Source: CALXCT01 sp964422185 (lineage in GTDB: Bacteria > Bacillota > Clostridia > Oscillospirales > Oscillospiraceae). Taken from it: a stretch of DNA of 40,378 bases. The notes beneath the pieces were generated by a model, which saw only the letters and a program-made list of their open reading frames with translations, had not been told where the DNA came from and made no database searches. Below are positions 1 through 7,415 of the stretch, one piece after another. A program made the translations under genes and the position numbers. The stretch spans positions 1 to 40,378 of the forward strand of contig CAYRAG010000012.1 of assembly GCA_964422185.1 (NCBI GenBank). The letters are read 5' to 3'. Positions within the stretch are counted from its first letter, which is position 1, and each line of letters opens with the position of its first letter.

Positions 1-76
1 CCGCAAGATGCCTGCTTTGTGTCGGAACCGCGCACACCACCGCCCGCCGCGGCGGGTTCTGGCGATATTTTCGTTC

Positions 77-105
77 TTGCAAAAACCTTACGCATGTGGC
101 ATAAT
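77..105 (+). promoter_or_regulatory. Sigma-A-type promoter for the small acidic protein
   Basis: TTGCAA at 77-82, a 17-base spacer and CATAAT at 100-105, with TGTG just before the -10 hexamer (the Bacillota -16 TRTG motif). Transcription from here would give a leader of about 185 bases. Confidence 0.5.
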
Positions 106-205
106 ACTTTCGCAGGATAGATTGTCCGCGCACGCACGGGACGCCGCGGATGGCGGGTGGATGTGTTCCGCTTTCCGCCGGGCCGTCAGAGCCTGGTGTG
201 CGCCC

Positions 206-247
206 GTTCTCCCGGTCAGTCCCCGCGGGTTCGGGACGGGGGAGAAC
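206..247 (+). promoter_or_regulatory. 5' leader hairpin
   Basis: GTTCTCCC at 206-213 pairs with GGGAGAAC at 240-247, and an inner GTCCC/GGGAC pairing extends the stem. No run of T follows, so a simple terminator is unlikely. It lies between the promoter and the start codon of the small gene. The perfect palindrome CACCGTACGGTG (247-258) follows directly. A regulatory role is inference. Confidence 0.4.
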
Positions 248-296
248 ACCGTACGGTGCGGACAGGGAAAAGACAATGAAAGGATGGGTCGTTATC

Positions 297-668
297 ATGC
301 TGGAAGAAATAGGCAATGCTTTGAAAAAGGTTGGGTATGGCGCGGTCGGCGCGGTGTCTAAAGCCGGGAAGAAAGCAGGCGAGTTCGCCGGCAACCTGGT
401 GAAAACGGGCGAGCAGATTGTGGAGGACAGCAGGCAGAAGACCTCCGATCTGAAGCACGACAGGAACCTGAAAGATGCGCAGAAAATCCTGGGCAAAATG
501 ACCGAGGAGGAGCGCCAGGAGCTCATGGAATCCCTGAAAAAGGCGGAACAGGCGGAGGAGGTCGACGAGGCCGTGGAGACAGAGGCCCCCGAGGCGGCGG
601 CTGACGAGACAGAGGCCCCCGAGGCGGCGGCCAATGAGCCGGATGAGGAGCCCCGCGTAGAGGAGTAA
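297..668 (+). CDS. Small acidic coiled-coil hypothetical protein
   Basis: The product is 123 residues and I do not recognise a family. The N-terminal 25 residues are amphipathic and Gly/Ala-rich (GAVGAVSKAGKKAGEF). They are followed by a charged, probably helical stretch with a TEEERQELMESLKKAEQ-like coiled coil, then a Glu/Ala tail. The tail contains a direct duplication of about ten residues (ETEAPEAAAD/ETEAPEAAAN), mirrored by a near-perfect 30-base tandem repeat at about 574-633. The start at 297 is chosen because AAAGGATGG lies upstream at a workable distance; an in-frame ATG at 276 has a poorer site. No signal peptide or membrane span is visible. The gene is monocistronic, with its own promoter and a strong terminator. 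A cytoplasmic or membrane-surface structural role is only a guess. Confidence 0.7.
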   Translation: MLEEIGNALKKVGYGAVGAVSKAGKKAGEFAGNLVKTGEQIVEDSRQKTSDLKHDRNLKDAQKILGKMTEEERQELMESLKKAEQAEEVDEAVETEAPEAAADETEAPEAAANEPDEEPRVEE

Positions 669-743
669 TTCCCGCCCCGATGCCGGAGCGTTCTGCGCGG
701 ATCGTTTCGGCCCGGGGAGCCTGTGGCGGAAAGAATAAGAGAG

Positions 744-771
744 GCCCCGCACGAAATCTTTCGTGCGGGGC
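744..771. terminator. Bidirectional terminator between convergent genes
   Basis: A 13-base perfect inverted repeat (GCCCCGCACGAAA / TTTCGTGCGGGGC) separated by two bases, with T-rich sequence after it on the plus strand and AATAAGAGAG before it. It sits between the stop of the small acidic protein and the stop of the convergent methyltransferase gene, so it can serve both. Confidence 0.85.
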
Positions 772-787
772 TTCCTTGTGCCTGTAT

Positions 788-1816
788 TTACTGCAGATCC
801 TTGTAGATCTTCAGGCTGTAGTTGTAGATCTCATCCTCAAACGCGTAGAATGTCTCCGGGATATTGCCGGCCAGCAGGATCACCGCGCCGGAGCCCTTGC
901 AGGTGTGGGCGCCGTATTTGTCCACGATGCTGCGGGCGTACTCCCGGGCCTCCTCCGGTGTGGTCTTCGGATTGTACATGATGTAGGGATCCGCGGAGAA
1001 GATGGGCGAGGTTTTGTCGCCGTACTTGTCCAGGATCATGCGCTGGTCGTTGATGGTCTGGATCTCCAGCAGATCCGCCTTGATGTCGTTGACGATGTAG
1101 GGCAGGAAGACCTCCATCTTGCCGCAGCAGTGCAGCATGTAGCCGCAGCCGGCCTCGTGAACCGCGTCCGCAATGGCGACGGCGGAATCCAGCAGCTCGT
1201 TCTCGTAGACATCCAGGGAGAAGAACTGGGATCTGGCGTTGGCCCAGTCGTCGTTGTGGCAGGCGAAATCCAGGTGGAAAGTGTCATTCAGGTGGTGGAA
1301 CGCCTCGATTTTGTACTGGCCCAGGCGGTCGAACAGCCTCTTGCACTCCTCCTGCTCCAGGAGGACATCGCAAAGCGCCTGCTCAAAGCCCTCGCTCATG
1401 TGCAGCCGCTCGAAGTTGCCGTTGCCCAGCCGGACGCCTAGCGCCAGCTGATCCATGCGATGGAAGTCCTTCAGATCGGATGCCCAGTCTACCTTGTCCA
1501 TATCCGGGAAGATGAGTTTCTCCTCCCACTCGCCGACCTCGTCGAACAGGCCGGGCACCGGGGTGGGCCCCTCCTGGATCGCCTCATACTTGTACTTCGT
1601 GCCGAACCAGTCCACGCCGTCCCGATCCATGTCCGGCGGCATGTCCTGATAAGCCCTGGGGAAAGCCCACTGAACCGAGTAGTTCATCGCGGGCATCCAC
1701 ATGGGCTTCTCGTGATGGAACACCCGCATCAAATTCTCCCTGGGAGTGATGGGATAATCCCGCTCCACAGGCGTCATGAACGGGGGCATGACGGGAATTA
1801 CGAAATCCATTGCCAT
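788..1816 (-). CDS. UroD/MtaA-family methyltransferase (corrinoid-type)
   Basis: The product is a 342-residue cytoplasmic TIM-barrel protein of the uroporphyrinogen decarboxylase superfamily. The zinc-site pattern of the methyltransferase branch (MtaA/MtbA) is visible: His229-x-Cys231 in GYMLHCCGKME and a third cysteine, Cys306, in AHTCKGSG about 75 residues later. That branch moves methyl groups between a corrinoid protein and a thiol, so this is more likely a methyltransferase than a haem enzyme. The ATG at 1816 is chosen because AGGAGGG lies just upstream; an in-frame ATG at 1888 would add 24 low-complexity residues. It follows the aconitase-like gene on the same strand after 96 bases containing a perfect hairpin, and is probably co-transcribed. 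No corrinoid-binding protein or substrate-specific MT1 partner is encoded nearby. The substrate cannot be read from the sequence. Confidence 0.8.
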   Translation of the reverse strand: MAMDFVIPVMPPFMTPVERDYPITPRENLMRVFHHEKPMWMPAMNYSVQWAFPRAYQDMPPDMDRDGVDWFGTKYKYEAIQEGPTPVPGLFDEVGEWEEKLIFPDMDKVDWASDLKDFHRMDQLALGVRLGNGNFERLHMSEGFEQALCDVLLEQEECKRLFDRLGQYKIEAFHHLNDTFHLDFACHNDDWANARSQFFSLDVYENELLDSAVAIADAVHEAGCGYMLHCCGKMEVFLPYIVNDIKADLLEIQTINDQRMILDKYGDKTSPIFSADPYIMYNPKTTPEEAREYARSIVDKYGAHTCKGSGAVILLAGNIPETFYAFEDEIYNYSLKIYKDLQ

Positions 1817-1855
1817 TGTGTTTGTTCCCTCCTGTTTTCTGATATTTCCGGCAGA

Positions 1856-1873
1856 CCGCGGCCTGGGCCGCGG
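1856..1873 (-). promoter_or_regulatory. Intercistronic hairpin
   Basis: CCGCGGCC-TG-GGCCGCGG is an 8-base perfect stem with a two-base centre, without a T tract, between the hydratase and the methyltransferase genes. It may protect the upstream message or set the expression ratio. It could also be a site for a dimeric DNA-binding protein. Confidence 0.4.
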
Positions 1874-1919
1874 CCGCTCAGTCGACATATATTGGATCCG
1901 GCAGCCGGCCGCTCAGTCG
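1871..1919. repeat. 14-base direct repeat around the hydratase stop codon
   Basis: CGGCCGCTCAGTCG occurs at 1871-1884 and again at 1906-1919, 35 bases apart. The second copy contains the stop codon of the hydratase gene, and the first recreates the same C-terminal codons plus stop just downstream. This looks like a small local duplication. Confidence 0.6.
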
Positions 1920-4153
1920 GCGTAGTAGTTGATCAGGCAGCCGGCCAGGATGATGTCCCGCTCCTCCCGGGTCAGGCCGGGCAGCGTGAGTGTCACCTGT
2001 ACCGGGCCGGATTCGCGCAGGACTGTGGCTTCCATCCGCTCGCCGTCTCCCTCCAGCAGGGCGCGGATTCCGGGCAGATAGACCTGATCTCCGGGCTGCA
2101 GGCGCAGTGTCTCCAGATCCTCCGCGATAAACGGGAGCATGCCCCAGTTGACCACATTGGAGCGGTAGCGCTTTGTGGCGTACTCCCCGGCGAGATTGGC
2201 GCAGCCGCCCAGTACCCTCTGGCAGGAGGCGGCCTGTTCCCGGGCGGAGCCGTCTCCGGGCTTCAGCGCCATGACCAGGGAGCCCAGTCCGGTGCGCACG
2301 GGGTCGTACCCGCGCAGCGCCTGCACGACCTCCGGCGCGGCGGGGTCGGCGCGGCGCAGCTGCTCAAGGCGCTGCACGGCTTTCGCTCGCCCCACATACT
2401 GCGGATCCTTGCGGGAGAGCGCGAACTCCGCCAGACGCAGCGGGTTGGAGCGGAACGAGGAGGTCTCCCCGGACGGGATCAGCTCATCCGTGGTGGTGAC
2501 CGGGTCGTAGATGGCACTGGCCACCGTGAGCAGCAGATCCTCCGGAAGCGGAATCTGCTCCGGCCAGTCCGCGATATTCGGCCCGAAGACCAGCTGCGTC
2601 TCCTTCTCCGGCCGGCCCACTCCGTAGTAGACCCTCGAGCGGTAGGAGGAGTCGTCGTAGCTCCAGGTCTCATCCGGGCGATCCGCCGGCACATCCGGCA
2701 GCTCGTCCGCGGCGGTGAGTACGCCGCCCATCCTGGCGGTGGCGGCGATAGACCGGGCGTCCATGAGCGCCACATAGGAGATCTGGCCCTCGCCCGGCTT
2801 TGAGCCCTCCCGGTTGGGGAAGTTCCGGGTGGAGTGTCGGATGGAGAACGCGCCGTTGGCCGGCACATCCCCGGCGCCGAAGCAGGGTCCGCAGAAGCAG
2901 GACCGGATCGACGCGCCGGCCTCCATCAGCTGCGTGAGACAGCCGTTCCGGGTCAGGGCGAGGCAGATGGGCATGGAGCCGGGATAGCAGGACAGCCAGA
3001 ACGCGCCGGATCCGATCTCCGCGCCGCGCAGGATCTCCGCCGCCCGCACCAGATTCTGGTAGGTGCCGCCGGAACAGCCGGCGATGACGCCCTGATCCGC
3101 ACGGAACCGGCCGCCCTCGATCTTGCCCAGCAGGGAGGGAGCGTGTTTCACGCCCAGCTGCTCCGCCGCGTCGGTATCCACCTGATGCAGCAGATCCGCC
3201 ATGTTCTCCTTAAACTCCCGGATGGGGTACGCGTTGGACGGGTGGAACGGCAGCGCGATCATGGGCTCCACAGAGGACAGATCCACGCGCACGACGCCGT
3301 CGTACCAGGCGTCCTCCTCCGGGTTCTGGTCATGGTAATCCTGCGGCCGGCCCAGAATGGCCAGCGCCTCTTTCGTCAGCGCGTCCGTCGCCCACACGGA
3401 GGACAGGCAGGCGGTCTCTGTCGTCATGACATCGATGCCGCTGCGGTAATCCATGGACAGGCTGGCCACGCCGGGCCCGAAGAACTCCATCACGGCGTTT
3501 TTCACCGCGCCGCTCCGGAAAGTCGCCCCGATGATCGCCAACGCCACATCCTGAGATCCCACCCCGGGTCTCGGGGCACCCTCCAGATACACGGCCACCA
3601 CGCGGGGGCAGGCCACATCATAGGTCTTGCGCAGCAGCTGTTTGACCAGCTCCGGTCCGCCTTCCCCGATGGCCATGCAGCCGTACGCGCCATAGCGGGT
3701 GTGGGAATCCGAGCCCAGAATCATGGCGCCGGTGGCGGCGTACCGCTCCCGCATATAGGAGTGGATCACCGCCTGATGCGCCGGCACGAACTCGCCGCCG
3801 TACTTCTTCGCCGCGGACAGCCCGAATACATGGTCGTCCTCATTGATCGTACCGCCCACCGCGCACAGGGAGTTGTGGCAGTTCGTCAGCACATAGGGCA
3901 GGGGAAACTCCTCCAGCCCGGACGCCCGGGCCGTCTGGATGATCCCCACATAGGTGATATCATGTGACGCCATGGCGTCAAAGCGGATTTTCAGCTGATC
4001 CATGCTGCCGCTGGTATTGTGGGCGGCGAGGATGCGGTACGCCATGGTACCGGCCCGGTTCTGTTCCGGGGAGAGCCCCAGCACCGCCCCTTCCGCGGGT
4101 GAGATCAGATGTCCGCCGTGATAATAGGCGCCCTCATTGGTAACAACAATCAT
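1913..4153 (-). CDS. Aconitase-superfamily hydratase (YbhJ-like)
   Basis: The product is 746 residues, close in size to the uncharacterised E. coli hydratase YbhJ and shorter than AcnA/AcnB. Aconitase signatures are present: GSDSHT near 148, a 4Fe-4S ligand pattern of Cys360 (AGCSGGT) with Cys421 and Cys424 (CGPC), and a C-terminal swivelling domain (about 560-746) with NVVNWGM near residue 680. It should catalyse a reversible dehydration/hydration of a hydroxy-di- or tricarboxylic acid in the cytoplasm, and the cluster makes it oxygen sensitive. GGAGG lies about 11 bases before the ATG, and a promoter is visible at 4211-4238. The methyltransferase gene follows on the same strand. I cannot decide between true aconitase, a homoaconitase or isopropylmalate-type enzyme and a different hydratase. 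No neighbouring TCA-cycle gene helps. Confidence 0.85.
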   Translation of the reverse strand: MIVVTNEGAYYHGGHLISPAEGAVLGLSPEQNRAGTMAYRILAAHNTSGSMDQLKIRFDAMASHDITYVGIIQTARASGLEEFPLPYVLTNCHNSLCAVGGTINEDDHVFGLSAAKKYGGEFVPAHQAVIHSYMRERYAATGAMILGSDSHTRYGAYGCMAIGEGGPELVKQLLRKTYDVACPRVVAVYLEGAPRPGVGSQDVALAIIGATFRSGAVKNAVMEFFGPGVASLSMDYRSGIDVMTTETACLSSVWATDALTKEALAILGRPQDYHDQNPEEDAWYDGVVRVDLSSVEPMIALPFHPSNAYPIREFKENMADLLHQVDTDAAEQLGVKHAPSLLGKIEGGRFRADQGVIAGCSGGTYQNLVRAAEILRGAEIGSGAFWLSCYPGSMPICLALTRNGCLTQLMEAGASIRSCFCGPCFGAGDVPANGAFSIRHSTRNFPNREGSKPGEGQISYVALMDARSIAATARMGGVLTAADELPDVPADRPDETWSYDDSSYRSRVYYGVGRPEKETQLVFGPNIADWPEQIPLPEDLLLTVASAIYDPVTTTDELIPSGETSSFRSNPLRLAEFALSRKDPQYVGRAKAVQRLEQLRRADPAAPEVVQALRGYDPVRTGLGSLVMALKPGDGSAREQAASCQRVLGGCANLAGEYATKRYRSNVVNWGMLPFIAEDLETLRLQPGDQVYLPGIRALLEGDGERMEATVLRESGPVQVTLTLPGLTREERDIILAGCLINYYAD

Positions 4154-4210
4154 AAGTTATAACAGCCTCCGAAATTGTTATAAAAGGGGAATAAATCACC
4201 CTGCATAGTT

Positions 4211-4238
4211 ATTCTACCACAGAATTCGGGAATTGCAA
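4211..4238 (-). promoter_or_regulatory. Promoter of the hydratase/methyltransferase genes
   Basis: On the minus strand: TTGCAA (4238-4233), a 16-base spacer ending in TGTGG, then TAGAAT (4216-4211). It lies about 60 bases before the hydratase ATG. The TGTGG before the -10 matches the Bacillota -16 TRTG element. Confidence 0.55.
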
Positions 4239-4360
4239 GACAGAACGGGGGCGCGAGAAGAAAAAATCAGGCCGGTTGTTTTCCGCCGGAACGGGAGGAT
4301 CCCGTTCGCAAATGGCAAAATCCGGCGCAGAGCGCAGCAGAGGTTCCATCCTGCTCTATC

Positions 4361-4372
4361 AGTTTACATAAT
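4361..4372 (+). repeat. AGTTTACATAAT motif, copy 1
   Basis: First of four copies in this intergenic region, all on the same strand. It is followed by ATATGGTGC, which resembles the sequence after copy 3 (ATATCGTGC). Confidence 0.55.
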
Positions 4373-4461
4373 ATGGTGCTTTTGTATCCGTGCAGTTCCT
4401 GGCCAGCCGGGAGACATGCGACGCGGACAGCATATTTTTCCTGCGGGATACCTTGCCAGAT

Positions 4462-4473
4462 AGTTTACATAAT
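4462..4473 (+). repeat. AGTTTACATAAT motif, copy 2
   Basis: Identical 12-mer, 101 bases after copy 1. The interval between copies 1 and 2 contains GACATGCG, which recurs between copies 3 and 4. The two intervals may therefore be diverged copies of one unit of about 100 bases. Confidence 0.55.
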
Positions 4474-4515
4474 TAAGTCGGATTCAACATCATTCAAGAT
4501 GTAGGGATATAAGGA

Positions 4516-4543
4516 AAGGGAACAGGCTTTTCCCTGTTCCCTT
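4516..4543. other. Hairpin in intergenic region
   Basis: AAGGGAACAGG (4516-4526) pairs with CCTGTTCCCTT (4533-4543), an 11-base perfect stem with a six-base loop. Neither side has a proper T run. It could be a weak terminator for the decayed minus-strand gene upstream of it, or part of a mobile-element end. Confidence 0.5.
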
Positions 4544-4602
4544 CATCAGTTTGGGCTTTGGCAGGCGTGGCATACTCCTGCATCTCTCAGGGTCTCCCCC
4601 TG

Positions 4603-4838
4603 TCAAACCATCGGCGTGTGGACGGCCACGAAATTTTCCACCTCAAAGCCTTTCCTCATCCTACGCACAGTATAGCGGAATCATCCACGCCTGTAAAGCA
4701 CTTTTTCAGAATCAGTGTATCGCGAATCGCGGTCATGTCCCGGCCAATGATTGCGCCTTTTCGGACTTCGATGTGCGCATGATATCCCGGCAGGCCGATC
4801 CATTCCCCGGGATGGAGAGGGATCCGGCACGAAAGCAA
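4603..4838 (-). pseudogene. Unidentified ORF remnant in two frames
   Basis: A 60-codon minus-strand frame (4838-4656, ending DDSAILCVG) is followed, with an ATGA overlap, by 18 codons in another frame (MRKGFEVENFVAVHTPMV, 4659-4603). Both halves look protein-like, and together they read as one peptide broken by a frameshift. There is no ribosome-binding site before the first ATG. I do not recognise the family. It may instead be chance open sequence. Confidence 0.25.
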
Positions 4839-4841
4839 AAT

Positions 4842-4853
4842 AGTTTACATAAT
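4842..4853 (+). repeat. AGTTTACATAAT motif, copy 3
   Basis: Identical 12-mer to copies 1 and 2, followed by ATATCGTGCC as in copy 1. Confidence 0.55.
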
Positions 4854-4938
4854 ATCGTGCCATAACACAAATATCCAAAAATTGCCCGGGATCATGGCTT
4901 TGACATGCGGGGCCATGATCGGTCCGACCCGCCTTAGG

Positions 4939-4948
4939 GTTACATAAT
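4939..4948 (+). repeat. TTACATAAT motif, copy 4 (shorter)
   Basis: GTTACATAAT, one T shorter than the other copies and 95 bases after copy 3. Here the flanks make it a near palindrome (TACAT-AATGTA). Confidence 0.45.
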
Positions 4949-5066
4949 GTAGCCATCCGGTTTGATTCCCAGTAATGTCATCTGCTGGGGATGGCAGCGG
5001 AAAGAGATACGGGCTGTGCCGTCACGGCGCGGCTTTCCAGGGAAATCCCGGGAGGGCAAAAGGGAA

Positions 5067-5095
5067 GCGGGGGCGGCTCAGAGAGTCGTCCCCGC
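5067..5095 (-). terminator. hppA terminator
   Basis: Just downstream of the hppA stop, GCGGGG pairs with CCCCGC around an imperfect inner stem (CTC/GAG). On the minus strand a TTCCCTTTT stretch follows. Confidence 0.65.
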
Positions 5096-5114
5096 ATGGC
5101 TGACAGGTGATGGA

Positions 5115-7235
5115 TTAGAACAGGCTAATCAGATTGAAGCTCAGGATCAGACCGGAGAACACGATGGAGACCGTGGAGCACAGTTTGATCAGGATGTTCA
5201 GGGACGGGCCGGAGGTGTCCTTGAACGGATCGCCTACGGTGTCCCCGACTACAGCCGCCTTGTGCTGCTCGGAACCCTTGCCGCCGTGGTTGCCCCGTTC
5301 GATGTACTTCTTCGCGTTGTCCCAGGCGCCGCCGGCGTTGGACATGAATACGGCCATGGCGAAGCCGGTGACGGACACGCCGCCCAGCAGCCCGACCACG
5401 CCGGTGGGTCCGAGAATCAGACCGGTGGCGATGGGGACGACGATGGCCAGCAGAGCGGGCGCCACCATCTCATGCAGAGCGCCCTTGGTGCACAGACCCA
5501 CGCAGGTGGCGTAGTCCGGATCCGCGGTGCCCTCCATGATACCGGGGATCTCCCGGAACTGGCGGCGGACTTCCACGACGATGGACTGCGCGGCCGTCTG
5601 CACGGCTCTCATGGTGAATGCGGAGAATACGAAAGTCAGCATGGCGCCGATGAACAGTCCGACCAGAACGGTGGGGCTGGTCAGCGTGAAGTTCAGCAGC
5701 TCGCTGGTGCGATCCTGCACAATGTTCACATAGGAGACCAGCAGCGCCAGCGCGGTCAGGGAAGCGGAGCCGATGGCAAAGCCCTTGCCGGTGGCGGCAG
5801 TGGTGTTGCCCAGGGAGTCCAGCGCGTCCGTGCGATCCCGGACTTCCTCCGGCAGGCCGGCCATCTCGGCGATGCCGCCGGCGTTGTCCGCCACCGGTCC
5901 GTAAGCATCGGTGGCCAGCGTGATACCCAGGGTGGACAGCATGCCGACGCCGGCGATGCCGATGCCGTACAGGCCGCGGTTGAACGCCTCCGTGAAGTGG
6001 CCGGCCGCGTCAATGATGGTGACCGTGCCGCCGGCGGCGAAGTAGGAGATGAGGATGGCGGCCGCTACGATCAGAATAGAGGCCACCGTGGACATCAGGC
6101 CCAGAGAGATGCCGCCGATAATCACGGTCGCGGCGCCGGTCTCGGAGGTCGCCGCCAGATCTCTGGTCGGCTTATAGGTGTCGGAGGTGAAGTACTCCGT
6201 GAAGTAGCCGATGGCGGTGCCGCCCACCAGGCCGCAGAGGATGGCGATGTAGACGCCCCAGTTGCCCACGATGAAGTAGGTCAGAGGCGCCGCCACGATA
6301 GCGGACAGGATGGCGGCCAGGTAGGTGCCGGTGCGCAGGGAGGTCAGCAGGGACTTCTGCGTGGCGTCCTCCTTGGTCTTCACGAAGAAAGAGCCGATGA
6401 TGGAGCAGACGATGCCGCACACGGCCAGCAGCACGGGCAGCGCCATGCCGTTCCAGCCGTAGCCGGCGCTCGCGCCCAGGGAGAAAGTGGCCAGGATGGA
6501 GCCCACATAGGACTCGTACAGGTCAGCGCCCATGCCGGCCACATCGCCCACATTGTCGCCCACATTGTCGGCGATGGTCGCGGGGTTGCGGGGGTCGTCC
6601 TCGGGGATGCCGGCCTCCACCTTGCCCACCAGGTCGGCGCCCACATCGGCGGCCTTGGTGTAGATGCCGCCGCCCACACGGGCAAACAGCGCCATGAACG
6701 AGGCGCCCATGCCGTTCATCACCATGATGTTGCCCAGCGTGACGGGGTCGTCAATGCCGGCGATGAAGTGCAGGATGCAGAACCACAGGGAGATATCCAG
6801 CATGCCCAGGCCCACGACGGTGAAGCCCATGACGGAGCCGGAGGAGAACGCGACGCGCAGGCCCTTGTTCAGGCTGTCAGAGGCGGCCCAGGCGGTGCGG
6901 GCGTTCGCGTTCGTGGCAATCTTCATGCCGATGAAGCCGGCCAGCATGGACCAGACGCCGCCGGTGACAAAGGCGAACGGGGTGAACTTCGACAGCATCT
7001 TCCCGCCGCTGCCGAAGGCCATGATGAGCAGGACGATAAAGACCACGAGAAAGACCTTGGCCACCGTGGCGTACTGATGTTTCAGGTACGCGTTGGCGCC
7101 CTCCCGGATGGATGACGCGATCTTCACCATCTTCTCATTGCCCTCGGAGAAGCTCATGACCTTGTTCCGCTGCAGGAGCGCGAAGACGCCGGCCAGAACA
7201 GCCCCGAGGAAACCCAAGAGAATCAGTTTTTCCAA
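5115..7235 (-). CDS. hppA: K+-dependent membrane-bound pyrophosphatase
   Basis: The product is a 706-residue polytopic protein that couples hydrolysis of pyrophosphate to cation pumping across the cell membrane. The diagnostic loops are intact: DVGADLVGKVE, then DDPRNPATIADNVGDNVGD, and near the C-terminus GDTVGDPFKDTSGPS. The segment GNTTAATGKGF has alanine where K+-independent enzymes carry lysine, so this is the K+-dependent class, many of which pump Na+ (or Na+ and H+). The ion itself is inference. The start is placed at a TTG (7235) because AAGGAG lies nine bases upstream; an ATG at 7283 lacks such a site and would add 16 residues. Promoter at 7319-7346, terminator at 5067-5095. Its neighbours on the same strand are trkH and trkA, which would supply the activating K+. 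Confidence 0.95.
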   Translation of the reverse strand: MEKLILLGFLGAVLAGVFALLQRNKVMSFSEGNEKMVKIASSIREGANAYLKHQYATVAKVFLVVFIVLLIMAFGSGGKMLSKFTPFAFVTGGVWSMLAGFIGMKIATNANARTAWAASDSLNKGLRVAFSSGSVMGFTVVGLGMLDISLWFCILHFIAGIDDPVTLGNIMVMNGMGASFMALFARVGGGIYTKAADVGADLVGKVEAGIPEDDPRNPATIADNVGDNVGDVAGMGADLYESYVGSILATFSLGASAGYGWNGMALPVLLAVCGIVCSIIGSFFVKTKEDATQKSLLTSLRTGTYLAAILSAIVAAPLTYFIVGNWGVYIAILCGLVGGTAIGYFTEYFTSDTYKPTRDLAATSETGAATVIIGGISLGLMSTVASILIVAAAILISYFAAGGTVTIIDAAGHFTEAFNRGLYGIGIAGVGMLSTLGITLATDAYGPVADNAGGIAEMAGLPEEVRDRTDALDSLGNTTAATGKGFAIGSASLTALALLVSYVNIVQDRTSELLNFTLTSPTVLVGLFIGAMLTFVFSAFTMRAVQTAAQSIVVEVRRQFREIPGIMEGTADPDYATCVGLCTKGALHEMVAPALLAIVVPIATGLILGPTGVVGLLGGVSVTGFAMAVFMSNAGGAWDNAKKYIERGNHGGKGSEQHKAAVVGDTVGDPFKDTSGPSLNILIKLCSTVSIVFSGLILSFNLISLF

Positions 7236-7318
7236 GTTTCCCAACTCCTTACTCAGTGTTCGCCCGCATGAGGCAGGCAGCAACCTGCCCAGACGAGAGG
7301 CAGCTTGTTAACCACAAC

Positions 7319-7346
7319 AGTTTACCACATCGGAATAAATTTGCAA
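7319..7346 (-). promoter_or_regulatory. hppA promoter
   Basis: On the minus strand: TTGCAA (7346-7341), a 16-base spacer ending TGTGG, then TAAACT (7324-7319). This is the same architecture as the promoter at 4211-4238. It lies between the trkH stop and the hppA start, so hppA can be expressed independently of trkAH. Confidence 0.5.
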
Positions 7347-7415
7347 GCCATTCTTGCCCGATCGGGGAAAAAATCCGGCGGCAGGTTCCGGCCCCGACGC
7401 GGAAGCCAGCCGGTT

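Larger units (their letters stand above)
1..296. other. Leader and upstream intergenic region
   Basis: I see no convincing gene here; the open frames lack a ribosome-binding site and look like GC-rich noise. A perfect 14-base palindrome lies at 43-56 (CCCGCCG/CGGCGGG) and could be the end of a gene outside the window. A promoter at 77-105, a long hairpin at 206-247 and a 12-base palindrome at 247-258 follow, so most of the stretch is probably the 5' untranslated leader of the small gene starting at 297. Confidence 0.5.
4154..5114. other. Gene-poor region with repeated motif
   Basis: These 961 bases between divergent control regions hold no intact gene that I can support. They contain the promoter of the hydratase, four copies of a TTACATAAT motif (4361-4948), a hairpin at 4516-4543, a two-frame ORF remnant on the minus strand (4603-4838) and the hppA terminator (5067-5095). 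The local composition is more AT-rich than the flanking genes, which fits mobile-element or decayed-gene debris. Confidence 0.6.

Noticed and set aside
680..1441. Long plus-strand frame opposite the methyltransferase gene
   Set aside because: It is the antisense shadow of a recognisable minus-strand gene in GC-rich DNA; the antisense frame has no domain and no ribosome-binding site.
4361..4948. CRISPR array
   Set aside because: Only four short copies with intervals of about 100, 380 and 95 bases; repeats are too short and spacing is too irregular, and no cas gene is present.
4962..7115. 717-codon plus-strand frame opposite hppA
   Set aside because: It reads as Gly/Ala/Asp/His-rich noise, while the minus strand encodes an intact pyrophosphatase.
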